A stretch of DNA of 64,000 nt from Nocardia jiangxiensis NBRC 101359 (GCF_000308615.1 NZ_BAGB01000173.1:62001-126000), one strand, 5' to 3'; shown: positions 42,909-52,220, numbered from the stretch's first letter. Notes: generated by a model not told the origin, from the letters alone. Program-made: numbers and translations.

Positions 42909-44103
42909 TACGAACAATCGCGACATCGCCGTCCTCGGTGCGGGTATGCACCAGTGGGGCAAATGGGGCCGCAATTTCGTCGAGTACGGGCTGGTCGCGG
43001 CGCGTGCGGCCTTGGCGGACGCCGGGGTGGACCACCGCGACGTCGGGTATATCGCGGGCGCGGACACCATCCGCAACGGCTATCCGGGTTTCGTGTCCGG
43101 CGCGACCTTCGCGCAGGCGCTGGGCTGGTCGGGTGCGCGGATCTCCAGCAGCTACGCCGCCTGCGCCTCCGGTGCACAGGCCATCGCCAACGCACGCGCC
43201 CAGATTCTGGCCGGACTGACCGACGTCGCGCTGGTGGTCGGTGCGGATGCCGCCCCGAAGGGCTTCTTCCAGCCGGTCGGCGGGGAACGCCGCGACGATC
43301 CGGACTGGTTGCGCTTCCACCTGCTCGGGGCCACCAACCCGATCTATTTCGCGCTGTACGCCCGTCGCCGGATGGCGCTGCACGGCGCCACGCTCGACGA
43401 CTTCGCCGCGGTCAAGGTGAAGAACGCCCGCCACGGCCTGAACAACCCGTACGCCCGCTACCGCAAGGAGGTCGCGGCCGAGGAGGTCGCGGCCTCGGCG
43501 GTCGTATCGGATCCGCTTCGGCTGCTGGACATCTGCGCGACCAGCGACGGCGGCGCGGCCCTGGTGCTGACCTCGATGGAGTTCGCGCGTCGCCACGGCA
43601 TCACCGATCCGGTCCGTATCCGAGGCTTGTCGACGGTGACGCCGACATTCCCGAAAACCGTTCTCGACCTGCCGGATTTCGCGACCGACTCCGCCGTGGC
43701 GTTCGACGCGCCGCCGCGCGCATTCCGCGCGGCGATCGCGGACGCCGCGTACGAGGAGGCCGGTCTCGGGCCCGACGAGTTGTCCTTCGCGGAGGTCTAC
43801 GACCTGTCCACCGCACTGGAACTCGACTGGTACGAGGACATCGGGCTGTGTGAGGTCGGCGGCGCCGAAGAGTTGTTGCGCAGTGGGGCAACGACTTTGG
43901 GCGGTCGCGTGCCGGTGAACCCCAGTGGTGGACTGGCCAGCTTCGGCGAGGCGATTCCCGCGCAGGCGATCGCGCAGATCTGCGAGCTCACCTGGCAGTT
44001 GCGTGGTCAGGCCGACGGGCGTCAGGTGGAGAACGCTCGGGCGGGCATCGCGGTTAACCAGGGGCTGTTCGGCCACGGTTCGGCGATCATCGCCACGCGC
44101 TGA
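42901..44103 (+). CDS. thiolase-like lipid-transfer protein (Ltp3/Ltp4 type)
   Basis: 400-residue thiolase-superfamily protein, similar to the SCP-X/Ltp proteins of actinobacterial sterol catabolism. It has the nucleophile-loop Cys in SSSYAACASGAQAIANARAQ and the C-terminal glycine-rich motif NPSGGLASFGEAIPAQAIAQ, with GHGSAIIATR at the end. Missing canonical thiolase residues suggest aldolase- or retro-Claisen-type activity with the DUF35 partner. A KstR-like box supports a sterol link. That is inference. Confidence 0.85.
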   Translation: MPDTNNRDIAVLGAGMHQWGKWGRNFVEYGLVAARAALADAGVDHRDVGYIAGADTIRNGYPGFVSGATFAQALGWSGARISSSYAACASGAQAIANARAQILAGLTDVALVVGADAAPKGFFQPVGGERRDDPDWLRFHLLGATNPIYFALYARRRMALHGATLDDFAAVKVKNARHGLNNPYARYRKEVAAEEVAASAVVSDPLRLLDICATSDGGAALVLTSMEFARRHGITDPVRIRGLSTVTPTFPKTVLDLPDFATDSAVAFDAPPRAFRAAIADAAYEEAGLGPDELSFAEVYDLSTALELDWYEDIGLCEVGGAEELLRSGATTLGGRVPVNPSGGLASFGEAIPAQAIAQICELTWQLRGQADGRQVENARAGIAVNQGLFGHGSAIIATR

Positions 44104-44109
44104 TCCGCA

Positions 44110-44158
44110 GCGGACACACCGAAAACCCGGGCCCTGCCCGGGTTTTCGGTGTGTCCGC
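44110..44158. terminator. very long perfect hairpin, terminator
   Basis: Positions 44110-44132 and 44136-44158 form a 23-bp perfect stem with a 3-nt loop (CCT). It lies 6 bp after the Ltp-like stop and before the cobalamin riboswitch, insulating the two operons. An A4/T4 tract lies within the stem. Confidence 0.75.
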
Positions 44159-44182
44159 GGCGAGAACGGCACCGTCGCGGCC

Positions 44183-44300
44183 GGATACGGGGGAGGTATG
44201 CGTAATATGTCGCATGTCCGTGGGGAAGTCCGGTGCGAATCCGGCGCTGTCCCGCAACTGTGAGGCTCTCCGAGCCGAGCCAGATACCTGCGGACGGCAG
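44183..44300 (+). ncRNA. cobalamin (B12) riboswitch
   Basis: The conserved core GGAAGTCCGGTGCGAATCCGG begins at 44224, trimmed here to its diagnostic part, and continues GCTGTCCCGCAACTGTGA. The closing element GAGCCAGATACCTGC (around 44276-44290) pairs through ATACC with GGTAT at 44194. This order is diagnostic of the AdoCbl class. The controlled gene starts 117 bp further at 44417. The outer boundaries are approximate. Confidence 0.92.
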
Positions 44301-44416
44301 TACCGGGACGGTCACGATCACGTGGATATGGTCGATGCGCCGAGAGAATCACCGCAGGTGGTTCGTCTTGTGCATGTTTTCCTCGCGTGAAGTGCCAGAC
44401 GCGATGGGAGTCGGAC

Positions 44417-45934
44417 ATGCGGTCGAGATTGAGTCGGCGAGATCTCCTGCTGGGCAGTGCGATTGCCGCGGGAGCGTTGGCTGCGGGCTGCGGGACCAGG
44501 TCCGGCGCCGCGAGCACCGACACGTTCACCGCCGCCTTCCAGGGCTCCGGCGCGGCCGAGAGCATCGATCCGGGTGTGGCCTCGCTGTTCATCGACGAAG
44601 CGCGGATGAAGACGGTCTACGACGGACTGTTCGAGATCGACCACACGATGGCCCCGATACCGCGTCTGGCCGCGTCGAGTGAGCCGAATGCCGACGGCAC
44701 CCGATGGCGGATCGCCTTGCGCGATACGCACTGGCACGACGGGAAGAAGTTCACCTCCCGAGATGTGCTGTACACCTTGGCGCGAGTGCTCGGTCCGCCG
44801 CAGAAATCGCCGTTCATCGCCGCGGCCACCCTTGCGCAGGTGGATCTGTCGCAGTGCCGGGCCGTGGACGACCGGACCGTCGAAATCGCGCTGCGCACAT
44901 CGTCGTTCGAATTTCCGCTGGCGTTGTCGGCGTACGGCACCAAGATCGTCCAGGACGGGGCGACCGACTTCTCGAAACCGGTGGGTACCGGCCCGTTCGT
45001 CTTCGAATCCTTCGAGGCGGGTAGGCAGTTCACCGCTCGGGTCAACGAGAAGTACTGGGACGGTGCGCCCGCCATCCACCATCTGCGGCTGGTCAGCGCG
45101 GATGCGGACGCGCGTCTGTCGGCGGTGCAGAGCGGTCAGATCGACTACGCCGACAATCTGACCCCGTCCGCGGCGCGGGTACTGCGGGGCCGGGCGGGAA
45201 TCTCGGTTCGGTCGACGCCGAACAGCGGCATCTATTTCTTCGCCATGAAGACCGATCGCCCGCCCTTCGACAACCCGGACGTGCGCCGCGCCGTGATGCG
45301 CATGGTCGATCGCGACGAACTGGTGAAGGTCGCGCTCGAAGGGGACGGTGAGGTCACCAACGACGTCTTCGGCGAGGGGTATCAGTACTATGCCGAACTG
45401 CCTCAGCACACCTACGACCCCGACGAGGCGGGCCGTCTGCTGAGCCGGGCGGGTGCGCGTGATCTGTCCTTCGATCTGTTCACCGCGCCGGTGGATTTCG
45501 GATTCGTCGAAGCGGCAAGACTTTTCGCTGATCAGGCCGCGAAATGCGGTGTCCGGGCGAACGTGGTCATCGGGTCCAAGGACAGTTATTACGCCGACGC
45601 GTTGAAGACCGGTCAGCTCACGATGGGCCAGTCGGGCCCGTTGGCGATTCCGAACCATTTCGCCTCGCGGCTGCTGACCGCGGCCCCGCAGAATCGCACG
45701 AAATGGTCCGATCCCGAATTCGACGCGCTGTACGCCAAGGCCCAGGCGACGCCGACCGCGGCGGCGCGTGCGGCGATCTACCGCACGATGCACGAAATCC
45801 TCCACGACCGAGGCGGATTCGTCTTCTTCGGCAGCACCCACTGGAACACCGCCGCCCGCGAGGGTTTCCGCGATACTCCTGCCGCGGTGCCCAATTCGCA
45901 CGAGTGGGCCCGCTTCGACGAGGTGACGGCGTGA
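44417..45934 (+). CDS. ABC transporter substrate-binding lipoprotein, peptide/nickel (family 5) type, B12-riboswitch controlled
   Basis: 505 residues. The leader MRSRLSRRDLLLGSAIAAG carries both a Tat-like SRRDLL and a lipobox LAAGC. The rest is a cluster C (Dpp/Nik/Opp) binding protein with the family signature FEIDHTMAPIPRLAASSEPN, DGKKFTSRDVLYTLARVL and DNPDVRRAVMRMVDRDEL. ATG 44417 follows GGGAG. Because a B12 riboswitch leads the operon, cobalt or a corrinoid or precursor is a better guess than peptides. Confidence 0.88.
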   Translation: MRSRLSRRDLLLGSAIAAGALAAGCGTRSGAASTDTFTAAFQGSGAAESIDPGVASLFIDEARMKTVYDGLFEIDHTMAPIPRLAASSEPNADGTRWRIALRDTHWHDGKKFTSRDVLYTLARVLGPPQKSPFIAAATLAQVDLSQCRAVDDRTVEIALRTSSFEFPLALSAYGTKIVQDGATDFSKPVGTGPFVFESFEAGRQFTARVNEKYWDGAPAIHHLRLVSADADARLSAVQSGQIDYADNLTPSAARVLRGRAGISVRSTPNSGIYFFAMKTDRPPFDNPDVRRAVMRMVDRDELVKVALEGDGEVTNDVFGEGYQYYAELPQHTYDPDEAGRLLSRAGARDLSFDLFTAPVDFGFVEAARLFADQAAKCGVRANVVIGSKDSYYADALKTGQLTMGQSGPLAIPNHFASRLLTAAPQNRTKWSDPEFDALYAKAQATPTAAARAAIYRTMHEILHDRGGFVFFGSTHWNTAAREGFRDTPAAVPNSHEWARFDEVTA

Positions 45935-46698
45935 TGGCCGGGGAGTTGGACGCGGCGCGGGCGCAGTACTGGGTCGATCGCTGGGATCGGCAGCAGGAGT
46001 TCTACATGCCCGATCGTGAGCAGCGTTTCGAGGTGATCGGTGACGTCCTCGCCGAACTGCTCGGCCGCGTCGATCCGTTGATCGTGGATCTCGGCGTGGG
46101 ACCGGGCACGCTGTCCGCGCGGCTGCTGAACCGGTTCCCGCATGCGCGCATCGTCGGCGTCGACGCGGACCCGCTGTTGCTGGGACTGGCTGATGCCACG
46201 CTCGGTGGCGACCGCTTCCGGACGGTGAAAGCCGATCTGCGCGAACCGAATTGGTTCGACACCCGGAAACTGGACCGGGCTCCGGACGCGTTCGTGAGCA
46301 CCACCGCACTGCACTGGATGAACCGGGAGCCGCTGCGCGCGCTGATCGAAACCTGCGCGGTGGCGCTCCCGGCGGGCGGGCTGTTCCTCGATGGTGATCA
46401 TCTCTACGAGGGTGCGCACGCGCCCCGCCTCGACGGACTGGGCAAGGCGCTGACCGCGCATCGTGCGCGCCGCACGGCGACGGCCGCGAACGAGGACTGG
46501 GCCGCGTGGTGGGATGCGGTGGACCGGGCGCCCGAACTCGCCGAGCTGGTTCGATTGCGGGCGGGTGGATTCGAGCACAAGGTGCACGATCGGCCGAGCG
46601 TGCACGACTATCTCGCCTTCGCCGCGGCCGCCGGATTCGCCGAGGCGGGAACCGTGTGGCAGTACGGCGACGACCGCATCGTGGTCGCGATCCGGTGA
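45934..46698 (+). CDS. SAM-dependent methyltransferase inside the B12-regulated transporter operon
   Basis: 254 residues. Motif I is LIVDLGVGPGTLSARLLNRF, the acidic loop is IVGVDADPLLLGLAD and the core strand is DAFVSTTALHWMN. The ATG sits in TGATG with the binding-protein stop (a GTG one codon earlier is possible). It overlaps the next permease by 4 bp, so it is translationally embedded in the transporter operon. It resembles small-molecule methyltransferases, not CobI/CobM-type corrin methylases. Its role is unknown. Confidence 0.82.
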   Translation: MAGELDAARAQYWVDRWDRQQEFYMPDREQRFEVIGDVLAELLGRVDPLIVDLGVGPGTLSARLLNRFPHARIVGVDADPLLLGLADATLGGDRFRTVKADLREPNWFDTRKLDRAPDAFVSTTALHWMNREPLRALIETCAVALPAGGLFLDGDHLYEGAHAPRLDGLGKALTAHRARRTATAANEDWAAWWDAVDRAPELAELVRLRAGGFEHKVHDRPSVHDYLAFAAAAGFAEAGTVWQYGDDRIVVAIR

Positions 46699-47651
46699 CC
46701 GCTCGCTTCGTACTGCGGCGCGCTGCGATCGGGGTTGGGCAGGTGGTCGTACTGCTGGTGTCGGTGTTCGTGCTGTCGCTGCTACTGCCCGGTGATGCCG
46801 CGGACGTGCGCAGCAACGACATCCTCGGCGCGGATCAGCGCGCCGAGGCCCGGCATCTGCTGGGGCTGGATGTCGCACCGGCGCAACGCTTTGCACACTG
46901 GCTCGGACATGCGGTGACCGGTGATTTCGGCGTGTCCTACGCCAGCGGACAGGAGGTCGGGAGTCTGATCGCGGAGCCGTTCCTGATGACCGGTCTGGTG
47001 GCCGTGCTGGCGTTGGCGCTGCTGGTGCCCGTCGCGGTGACGGCCGGTTTCGCCGCGGGGCTGCGACCGGGTTCGGTGCGCGACCGGGTGATCACCTCGG
47101 TCAGCATCGCCCTGGATTCGATACCGGATTTCGTGCTGGCGGTGCTGCTGGTGACCTCTGTGGCGGTGGATCTGCGGCTGCTGCCCGCGACCTTTCTGGG
47201 CGCCGATCCGCAGACGGTGCTGGCGCGGCCGGAATATCTGGTGCTGCCGTTGATCGTGATGGTCGCCCGGGTGGCCGCACCGCTGGTGCGGCTGGTGCGA
47301 TCCGGTGTCGTGGACGTGATGGACCAGCCGTATGTGCAGCAGGCGCGGCGGCTCGGGGTCGGGCGCGGATCGCTGCTGGTCCGGCACGTCGCACCGAATG
47401 CGCTCGGACCGGCATTGCAGGAGTTGGGCCGCACCGGTGACGGACTGCTCTCGGGTGTGCTGATCGTGGAGGCCGTGTTCGTCATGCCCGGGGTCGCCTC
47501 ACAGTTGATCGGGGCGATCGGCAATCGGGACGATCCGGTGATTCTGGCGATCGTGCTGATCACGGGTGTGCTCGCGATAGTGGTCAACCTGGGGATCGAT
47601 CTGCTGGGTGGCCGGATGGTTCCGCGCTCGCGCGAAGGCGTCGGGGCATGA
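46695..47651 (+). CDS. ABC transporter permease, DppB/NikB-like
   Basis: 318 residues with about six membrane segments, starting MTARFVLRRAAIGVGQVVVL. The EAA loop is QQARRLGVGRGSLLVRHVAP and the C-terminal region is GLLSGVLIVEAVFVMPGVAS, standard for the first permease of Dpp/Nik systems. GTG 46695 overlaps the methyltransferase stop. Confidence 0.88.
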   Translation: MTARFVLRRAAIGVGQVVVLLVSVFVLSLLLPGDAADVRSNDILGADQRAEARHLLGLDVAPAQRFAHWLGHAVTGDFGVSYASGQEVGSLIAEPFLMTGLVAVLALALLVPVAVTAGFAAGLRPGSVRDRVITSVSIALDSIPDFVLAVLLVTSVAVDLRLLPATFLGADPQTVLARPEYLVLPLIVMVARVAAPLVRLVRSGVVDVMDQPYVQQARRLGVGRGSLLVRHVAPNALGPALQELGRTGDGLLSGVLIVEAVFVMPGVASQLIGAIGNRDDPVILAIVLITGVLAIVVNLGIDLLGGRMVPRSREGVGA

Positions 47652-48475
47652 CCGCGCGGCGGTGGTTCGCGCTGACGCTGGTGGCTGTTCCGCTGGTGAT
47701 CGCCGTGGCCGGGCCCGCGCTCGCCGGATCCGCACCGCGTGAGCGGCAGGCGCCGTTCGGTCCGTCGTCGTGGTCGCCACTGGGCACCGACCGGCTCGGC
47801 CGCGACGTGCTCGCCACGGCTCTGGTCGGTGGGCACACCTTTCTGCTAGTCGCAGCGTTGACCGTAATCGGTTCCTACACTGTGGGATTCGTGCTCGGCG
47901 TGGCTGCCGCGGCGGCTCCGCGCGCCTGGCTCGACGAGTTGCTGATGCGGCCGATGGACGTCCTGCTGTGCCTGCCCTCGCTGCTGATCATCATGGTGGC
48001 CGCGCTGCGCACCCGTGGGTCGGCCGTGGCGATCGCCGTGGCGATCGGCATCGCGCTGGTCGCGCCGATCGCCCGTTTCGTGCGCATGGCCGCGCGTCCG
48101 GTCGTGCACGGTCCGGTGATGGACGCGCTACGGATGCAGGGCGAGAGTCGTCGCTACCGGTACGCGAATTATGCTGCGCGCGAGATGATCCGGCCGATCG
48201 CCGCCGATCTCGGGGTGCGGTTCACCGCGGCGGTCTACTTCCTGGCGTCGGCGAACTTCCTGGGGCTCGGATTCGACACCACCTCGACCGACTGGGCGGT
48301 CTCGGTCGCGGCGAACAAGGACGCGCTGACCATCGCGCCGTGGTCGATCGCGCTGCCCGCCGGGTTGATCGTGCTGTTGCTGATCGGCGTCAATCTGCTG
48401 TGTGATGATCTGCTCGCCGATCCGCGCACGGTCGCGGTGCGCGATGCGCGGCGGCGGGTGAGCCGAGATGGATGA
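47648..48475 (+). CDS. ABC transporter permease, DppC/NikC-like
   Basis: 275 residues with about five or six membrane segments. It has LGTDRLGRDVLATALVGG, the hallmark N-terminal motif of the DppC class, and the EAA loop ALRMQGESRRYRYANYAAR. Start ATG 47648 overlaps the previous stop. It pairs with the DppB-like subunit. Confidence 0.88.
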   Translation: MTARRWFALTLVAVPLVIAVAGPALAGSAPRERQAPFGPSSWSPLGTDRLGRDVLATALVGGHTFLLVAALTVIGSYTVGFVLGVAAAAAPRAWLDELLMRPMDVLLCLPSLLIIMVAALRTRGSAVAIAVAIGIALVAPIARFVRMAARPVVHGPVMDALRMQGESRRYRYANYAAREMIRPIAADLGVRFTAAVYFLASANFLGLGFDTTSTDWAVSVAANKDALTIAPWSIALPAGLIVLLLIGVNLLCDDLLADPRTVAVRDARRRVSRDG

Positions 48476-49949
48476 GGTTGGCGGGGTGCTTGTTTCGCTT
48501 CGTGGCGTGCGGGTGTGCGCCGGGGACGCCGTGCTTGTCGACGATATCGATCTCGAGGTGCGCGCGGGGGAGATCCTCACCCTGTTCGGGCCGTCGGGAG
48601 CCGGGAAGACGACCATCGCCTGTGTGCTGGCCGGTATCGAGCGGCCCGGGATCACGGTGTCCGGGGAGGTTCGGCACGGCGACGCCGAGCCGCGGATCGG
48701 GTTGCTGCCACAGCATGCCGCGGCGACCCTGAACCCGGCCCGCCGCATCGGCGCCGCGCTGGGCGAGCTGGCGCAGCTGCATCACGTTCGGCCGGGGCGG
48801 TGGCGGGATCGCCGGGAGGTGCGCAGAAAGCGTGTCGCACAAGCACTCTCGGCCGCGGGCTTCCACGCCGATACGGCGGAACGCATCATGCGCCGGTTCC
48901 CGCACGAGTTCTCCGGCGGGGAACGCGCCCGGCTCGCACTGGCCCAGGTGCTGGCCTGCGAACCCGACGTCGTGGTGGTCGACGAGCCGACCGTGGGACT
49001 GGACCCGATCGCACGGGCCGCACTCCTGAGCGGACTGGCGGCGCTGCGACGGTCCGGGAAGGCGGTGGTGCTGATCACCCACGACCGGGTCGCCGCACAG
49101 CAGATCGGTGACCGGACGGAGTTCGTGCGAGACGGTCGACTGGCCACCGACGAGCCCGCCGCACCGGCCGCGCCGTCACAGCCTGCGCGGCCACCGGCCG
49201 GTGAGACGATCCTCCGGATGCGCAATGTGTCTGTGACACTGCGAAATTCGGCCGCCCTCCACGAAGTTGATCTGGAGCTGCGGCGCGGGGAGTTGGTGGG
49301 CGTCATCGGCGCCTCGGGTGCGGGTAAGACGACGATCGCGCGCTGCATCGCCGGTCTGGTGCGCCCGAGCACTGGTGAGATCTGCTTGGACGGCGAGCCG
49401 ATCCCGGTGCTGCGCAAGCGTTCTCGCGCGCAGGTCGCCGCTGTGCAATACGTGTGGCAGGAGTCCGCGGCCTCGTTCGATCCTCGACGCACTGTTCTGG
49501 ACCAGGTCGCGGCCACCGCCGTACGCCTGCGCGGACTCGACCGGACCAGTGCGCGCGGCGAGGCTGTCGAAGCCCTGAGCGACTTGGAGATCACCGCGGA
49601 CCAAGCCGCCCGCTACCCGTCCGGACTATCGGGTGGTCAACTCCAACGCGGCGCCCTCGCCCGCGCCCTGCTGGCCCGGCCCCGGGTACTGATCTGCGAC
49701 GAGATCACCACCGCTCTGGATCACCCACTGGCACAACGCATTCTGGACCACCTCGAGCAGCGCCGCCGCGACACCGGCACCACCGTACTGCTCATCGGTC
49801 ACGACCTGGTCGGTCAACTGAACCGCGCCGACCGCCTGGCGATGGTCGACGACGGCCGAATCGTCACGACCGGCACCCCGCAGGAATTGCTCGCCGACCC
49901 GCAATCTCCGGTGCTCGGCCACCTGCTCGCCGCGGAAGCTCCGGCGTAG
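48468..49949 (+). CDS. tandem ABC ATPase (fused DppD-DppF)
   Basis: 493 residues holding two complete ATPase domains. The first has GPSGAGKTT, FSGGERARLALAQ and VVVVDEPTVGLD. The second has GASGAGKTT, LSGGQLQRGALARAL and VLICDEITTALD. In the second Walker B the usual DEP is DEI. The ATG overlaps the permease stop by 8 bp. It completes a binding protein-permease-permease-ATPase importer in one operon. Confidence 0.9.
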   Translation: MDEVGGVLVSLRGVRVCAGDAVLVDDIDLEVRAGEILTLFGPSGAGKTTIACVLAGIERPGITVSGEVRHGDAEPRIGLLPQHAAATLNPARRIGAALGELAQLHHVRPGRWRDRREVRRKRVAQALSAAGFHADTAERIMRRFPHEFSGGERARLALAQVLACEPDVVVVDEPTVGLDPIARAALLSGLAALRRSGKAVVLITHDRVAAQQIGDRTEFVRDGRLATDEPAAPAAPSQPARPPAGETILRMRNVSVTLRNSAALHEVDLELRRGELVGVIGASGAGKTTIARCIAGLVRPSTGEICLDGEPIPVLRKRSRAQVAAVQYVWQESAASFDPRRTVLDQVAATAVRLRGLDRTSARGEAVEALSDLEITADQAARYPSGLSGGQLQRGALARALLARPRVLICDEITTALDHPLAQRILDHLEQRRRDTGTTVLLIGHDLVGQLNRADRLAMVDDGRIVTTGTPQELLADPQSPVLGHLLAAEAPA

Positions 49950-49995
49950 GTAACCGCTGATATCAGCCTGGTCGCGGGGTCGAGCTGGAAATGGC

Positions 49996-50022
49996 GGTGG
50001 TGGGTTCGAGAGCCCAGCCACC
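49996..50022 (+). terminator. hairpin after the ABC operon
   Basis: GGTGGTGGG pairs with CCCAGCCACC across a 7-nt loop with one bulge, 47 bp after the stop of the ATPase. There is no T-run. The convergent cupin gene ends at 50047. Confidence 0.4.
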
Positions 50023-50046
50023 CGAACATCCTGCGAGATTTCCGGC

Positions 50047-50547
50047 CTACGCTGCGTCATCGGGCAGATCGGCGGGTGTCATTCCCGGCGGGCCCAGGAT
50101 GACATCCCCCTGTTCGGCGGTGATCCTGTCGAACAACGCGAGGTCCCACTCGGTGTCCGGGGTAGCCTCGGCCTGCGGTGTGCCGGCTCGTCGGATGAGG
50201 TCGACGAAATATGCGGGGGAACTCATGGTCAGAACCCGTGCGCCCGCGGCACCGGCTTCGAGCGCGTGCGGGGTGTTCATCGTGATGGTGTAGAAGTCGC
50301 CCGGTCCCAGCGTGTAGGTGTCGGCACCGGCCCACACGGTCACCGCGCCCTGGACGACCCAGATCCGCTCCTCGTAGCGAGTGTGCTTGTGCAGCGGGGT
50401 ATTCGAGCCCGGCGGCAGGGTGACATCGGCCAGATCGTGGCGGCCATCGGTCTCCTCGGGCGCGGTGAGCACGGTCAGGCGCAGATGCGTGCCGAGAACG
50501 AACCGGCGGTCCTGTGCGGGGGCGGGCGGAGCGGGAAAGGTGGTCAT
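50047..50547 (-). CDS. cupin-domain protein
   Basis: 166 residues with one conserved-barrel cupin domain. Motif 1 is PLHKHTRYEERIWVVQGAVT (His-X-His...Glu) and motif 2 is LGPGDFYTITMNTPHALEAG with its His. The three His and one Glu can bind a single metal. The C-terminal 50 residues resemble quercetinase-like or uncharacterised actinobacterial cupins. The function is unknown. Confidence 0.8.
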   Translation of the reverse strand: MTTFPAPPAPAQDRRFVLGTHLRLTVLTAPEETDGRHDLADVTLPPGSNTPLHKHTRYEERIWVVQGAVTVWAGADTYTLGPGDFYTITMNTPHALEAGAAGARVLTMSSPAYFVDLIRRAGTPQAEATPDTEWDLALFDRITAEQGDVILGPPGMTPADLPDDAA

Positions 50548-51020
50548 GGAGTGTTCCGTTCAGTGAGTATCGTTGCCGGATCGTCGTGCTGGTTTCCGCT
50601 ACTCGAAGTCTGAATCGAGTGAGGTGGCGGCGGCATCGGTCGTATGACGCTGCCGGTGACGTAATGCGTGCGCGAGTCGTCGGCACACCGGCCTGTCCGC
50701 GGCGACCACGACAGCAGACAGGCTGGGGTGCAAGGGGATTGGCTGGTGTCGAGGGCGGTAGAGGTTATTGCGCAGATATGTGCCTTCGGGACCTGCGATG
50801 CGGGAGATAATCAGGCGTACCGGCCTGTATGCGCGGACGCCGGGGATGCACTGCCGTTGTCCGGGCCGGTGTGGGTCGATTGTGCAGGTAGAAATGTAAT
50901 TGCTTGTGGCCGAAAGAGTTCGGGCACGATTCCGGTCATACCAGGTGAAATGGCGGATTTCGGATATCGATCGGCCGATTACGGGAAGCGCGCCAGCACC
51001 AGATTGTCGATCGTTGATAT
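50548..51020. other. 473-bp intergenic region
   Basis: I see no gene or remnant. It contains the divergent promoters of the cupin and MFS genes. The 150 bp before the MFS start are slightly AT-richer (for example GTAGAAATGTAATTGC near 50888). Confidence 0.4.
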
Positions 51021-52220
51021 GTGAGTTCGATTCGGGAATTGATCCGGCCGCGGGATGTCGGCGACGGGGTGGGGCATTGGCGGCGGATGCGAGTCTGGGC
51101 GACAGCGCATGCTGTCGACGACTTCTATCAGGGCCTCGTGCCCGCTGCCGTGCCGTATTTCGTGTTGGAGCGGCATTTCGGTTATGTCGAGGCATCGGGA
51201 CTGGCGCTGGCCGCGACGTTGGGCAGTGCGCTGCCGCAGGTGGGGATCGGATTGCTGGCGGACCGTCGGCGGCTGCGGTGGATGGCGCCGGTGGGGGTGA
51301 GCCTGGCGGGTATCGGAGCCGGTCTGTCGGGGCTGGTGCCCAGTTATCCGCTGGTGTTCGGCCTGCTGTTGCTGGCCGGGTTCGGGATCGCGATGTTCCA
51401 TCCGCCCGCCGGACGCGATGCCCGGCGCGCGGCGGGTGGCAGCGCCACCGCGATGAGTTATTTCGCGGCCGGGGGCAGTGTCGGATTCTTCGTCGGACCG
51501 GCGCTGGTGACACCGGCCCTGGACACGTTCGGGATCGGCGCGACCGCGTTGTTCATTCCGCCCGCGGTGCTGATGGGGTTCATCCTCTTCCGGCAGCACG
51601 GCCGCCATGCCGCTACCGTGACCGGACCGGTCGAACGTGCGGGCCGGGATCGAATCGGGCTGTTCGCGGGGCTGACCGCCGTCGAGGTCGTGCGATCGAC
51701 GATCTCGACGGGACTGAACACTTTCATCTCGCTGTACTGGATCCGGCATCTGGGCGCGAGCAGCGCGCTGGGCGGACTAGCGCTGACGCTGGAACTCGGC
51801 GGCGGCGTGCTGGGCACACTGCTGGGCGGCAGGCTCGCCGATCGGATCGGGATGGTGCGCACCGTGCAACTCGGCAATGCCGCCATGCTCCCGGCACTGT
51901 GGCTCATGCTGGCCTGCCACGACAAATACGCCGCGTTGCCGCTGGCTCTGGTTGTGGGCCTGATCTCGAACATCCCGTTCGCCGTGCTCATCAAACTAGG
52001 CCAGGACTATCTGCCCAGCCGTCCCGGCACCGCGGCCGGTGTCACGCTCGGGCTCGCGGTGAGCGCGGGAGGGTTGTTCATGCCGCTGCTGGGGCTGGTC
52101 GCCGGACATTATGGTCCGCGCGGCGCGCTGGTGGTGCTGGCCACGGTGCCGGTGCTGGCGATCGCGATCTCCACGGTTCTGCGTGAACCGGTATCGCCTG
52201 GTGACGAGTCCGTGGCATGA
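51021..52220 (+). CDS. MFS exporter, fosmidomycin-resistance (Fsr)-like
   Basis: 399 residues, about 12 membrane segments. HAVDDFYQGLVPAAVPYFVL is the typical first-helix motif of Fsr-type exporters. Motif A variants are LLADRRRLRWMAPVG and GGRLADRIGMVRTVQLG. GTG 51021 has no clear ribosome site; ATG 51087 (MRVWATAHAVDD) is a good alternative. It is followed by an AraC-type regulator in the same direction. Confidence 0.82.
   Translation: MSSIRELIRPRDVGDGVGHWRRMRVWATAHAVDDFYQGLVPAAVPYFVLERHFGYVEASGLALAATLGSALPQVGIGLLADRRRLRWMAPVGVSLAGIGAGLSGLVPSYPLVFGLLLLAGFGIAMFHPPAGRDARRAAGGSATAMSYFAAGGSVGFFVGPALVTPALDTFGIGATALFIPPAVLMGFILFRQHGRHAATVTGPVERAGRDRIGLFAGLTAVEVVRSTISTGLNTFISLYWIRHLGASSALGGLALTLELGGGVLGTLLGGRLADRIGMVRTVQLGNAAMLPALWLMLACHDKYAALPLALVVGLISNIPFAVLIKLGQDYLPSRPGTAAGVTLGLAVSAGGLFMPLLGLVAGHYGPRGALVVLATVPVLAIAISTVLREPVSPGDESVA

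Noticed and set aside
43797..46822. Several long antisense frames across the thiolase-like and transporter genes
   Set aside because: Arg/Pro-rich translations typical of antisense high-GC frames; one would also run through the riboswitch and the long hairpin.
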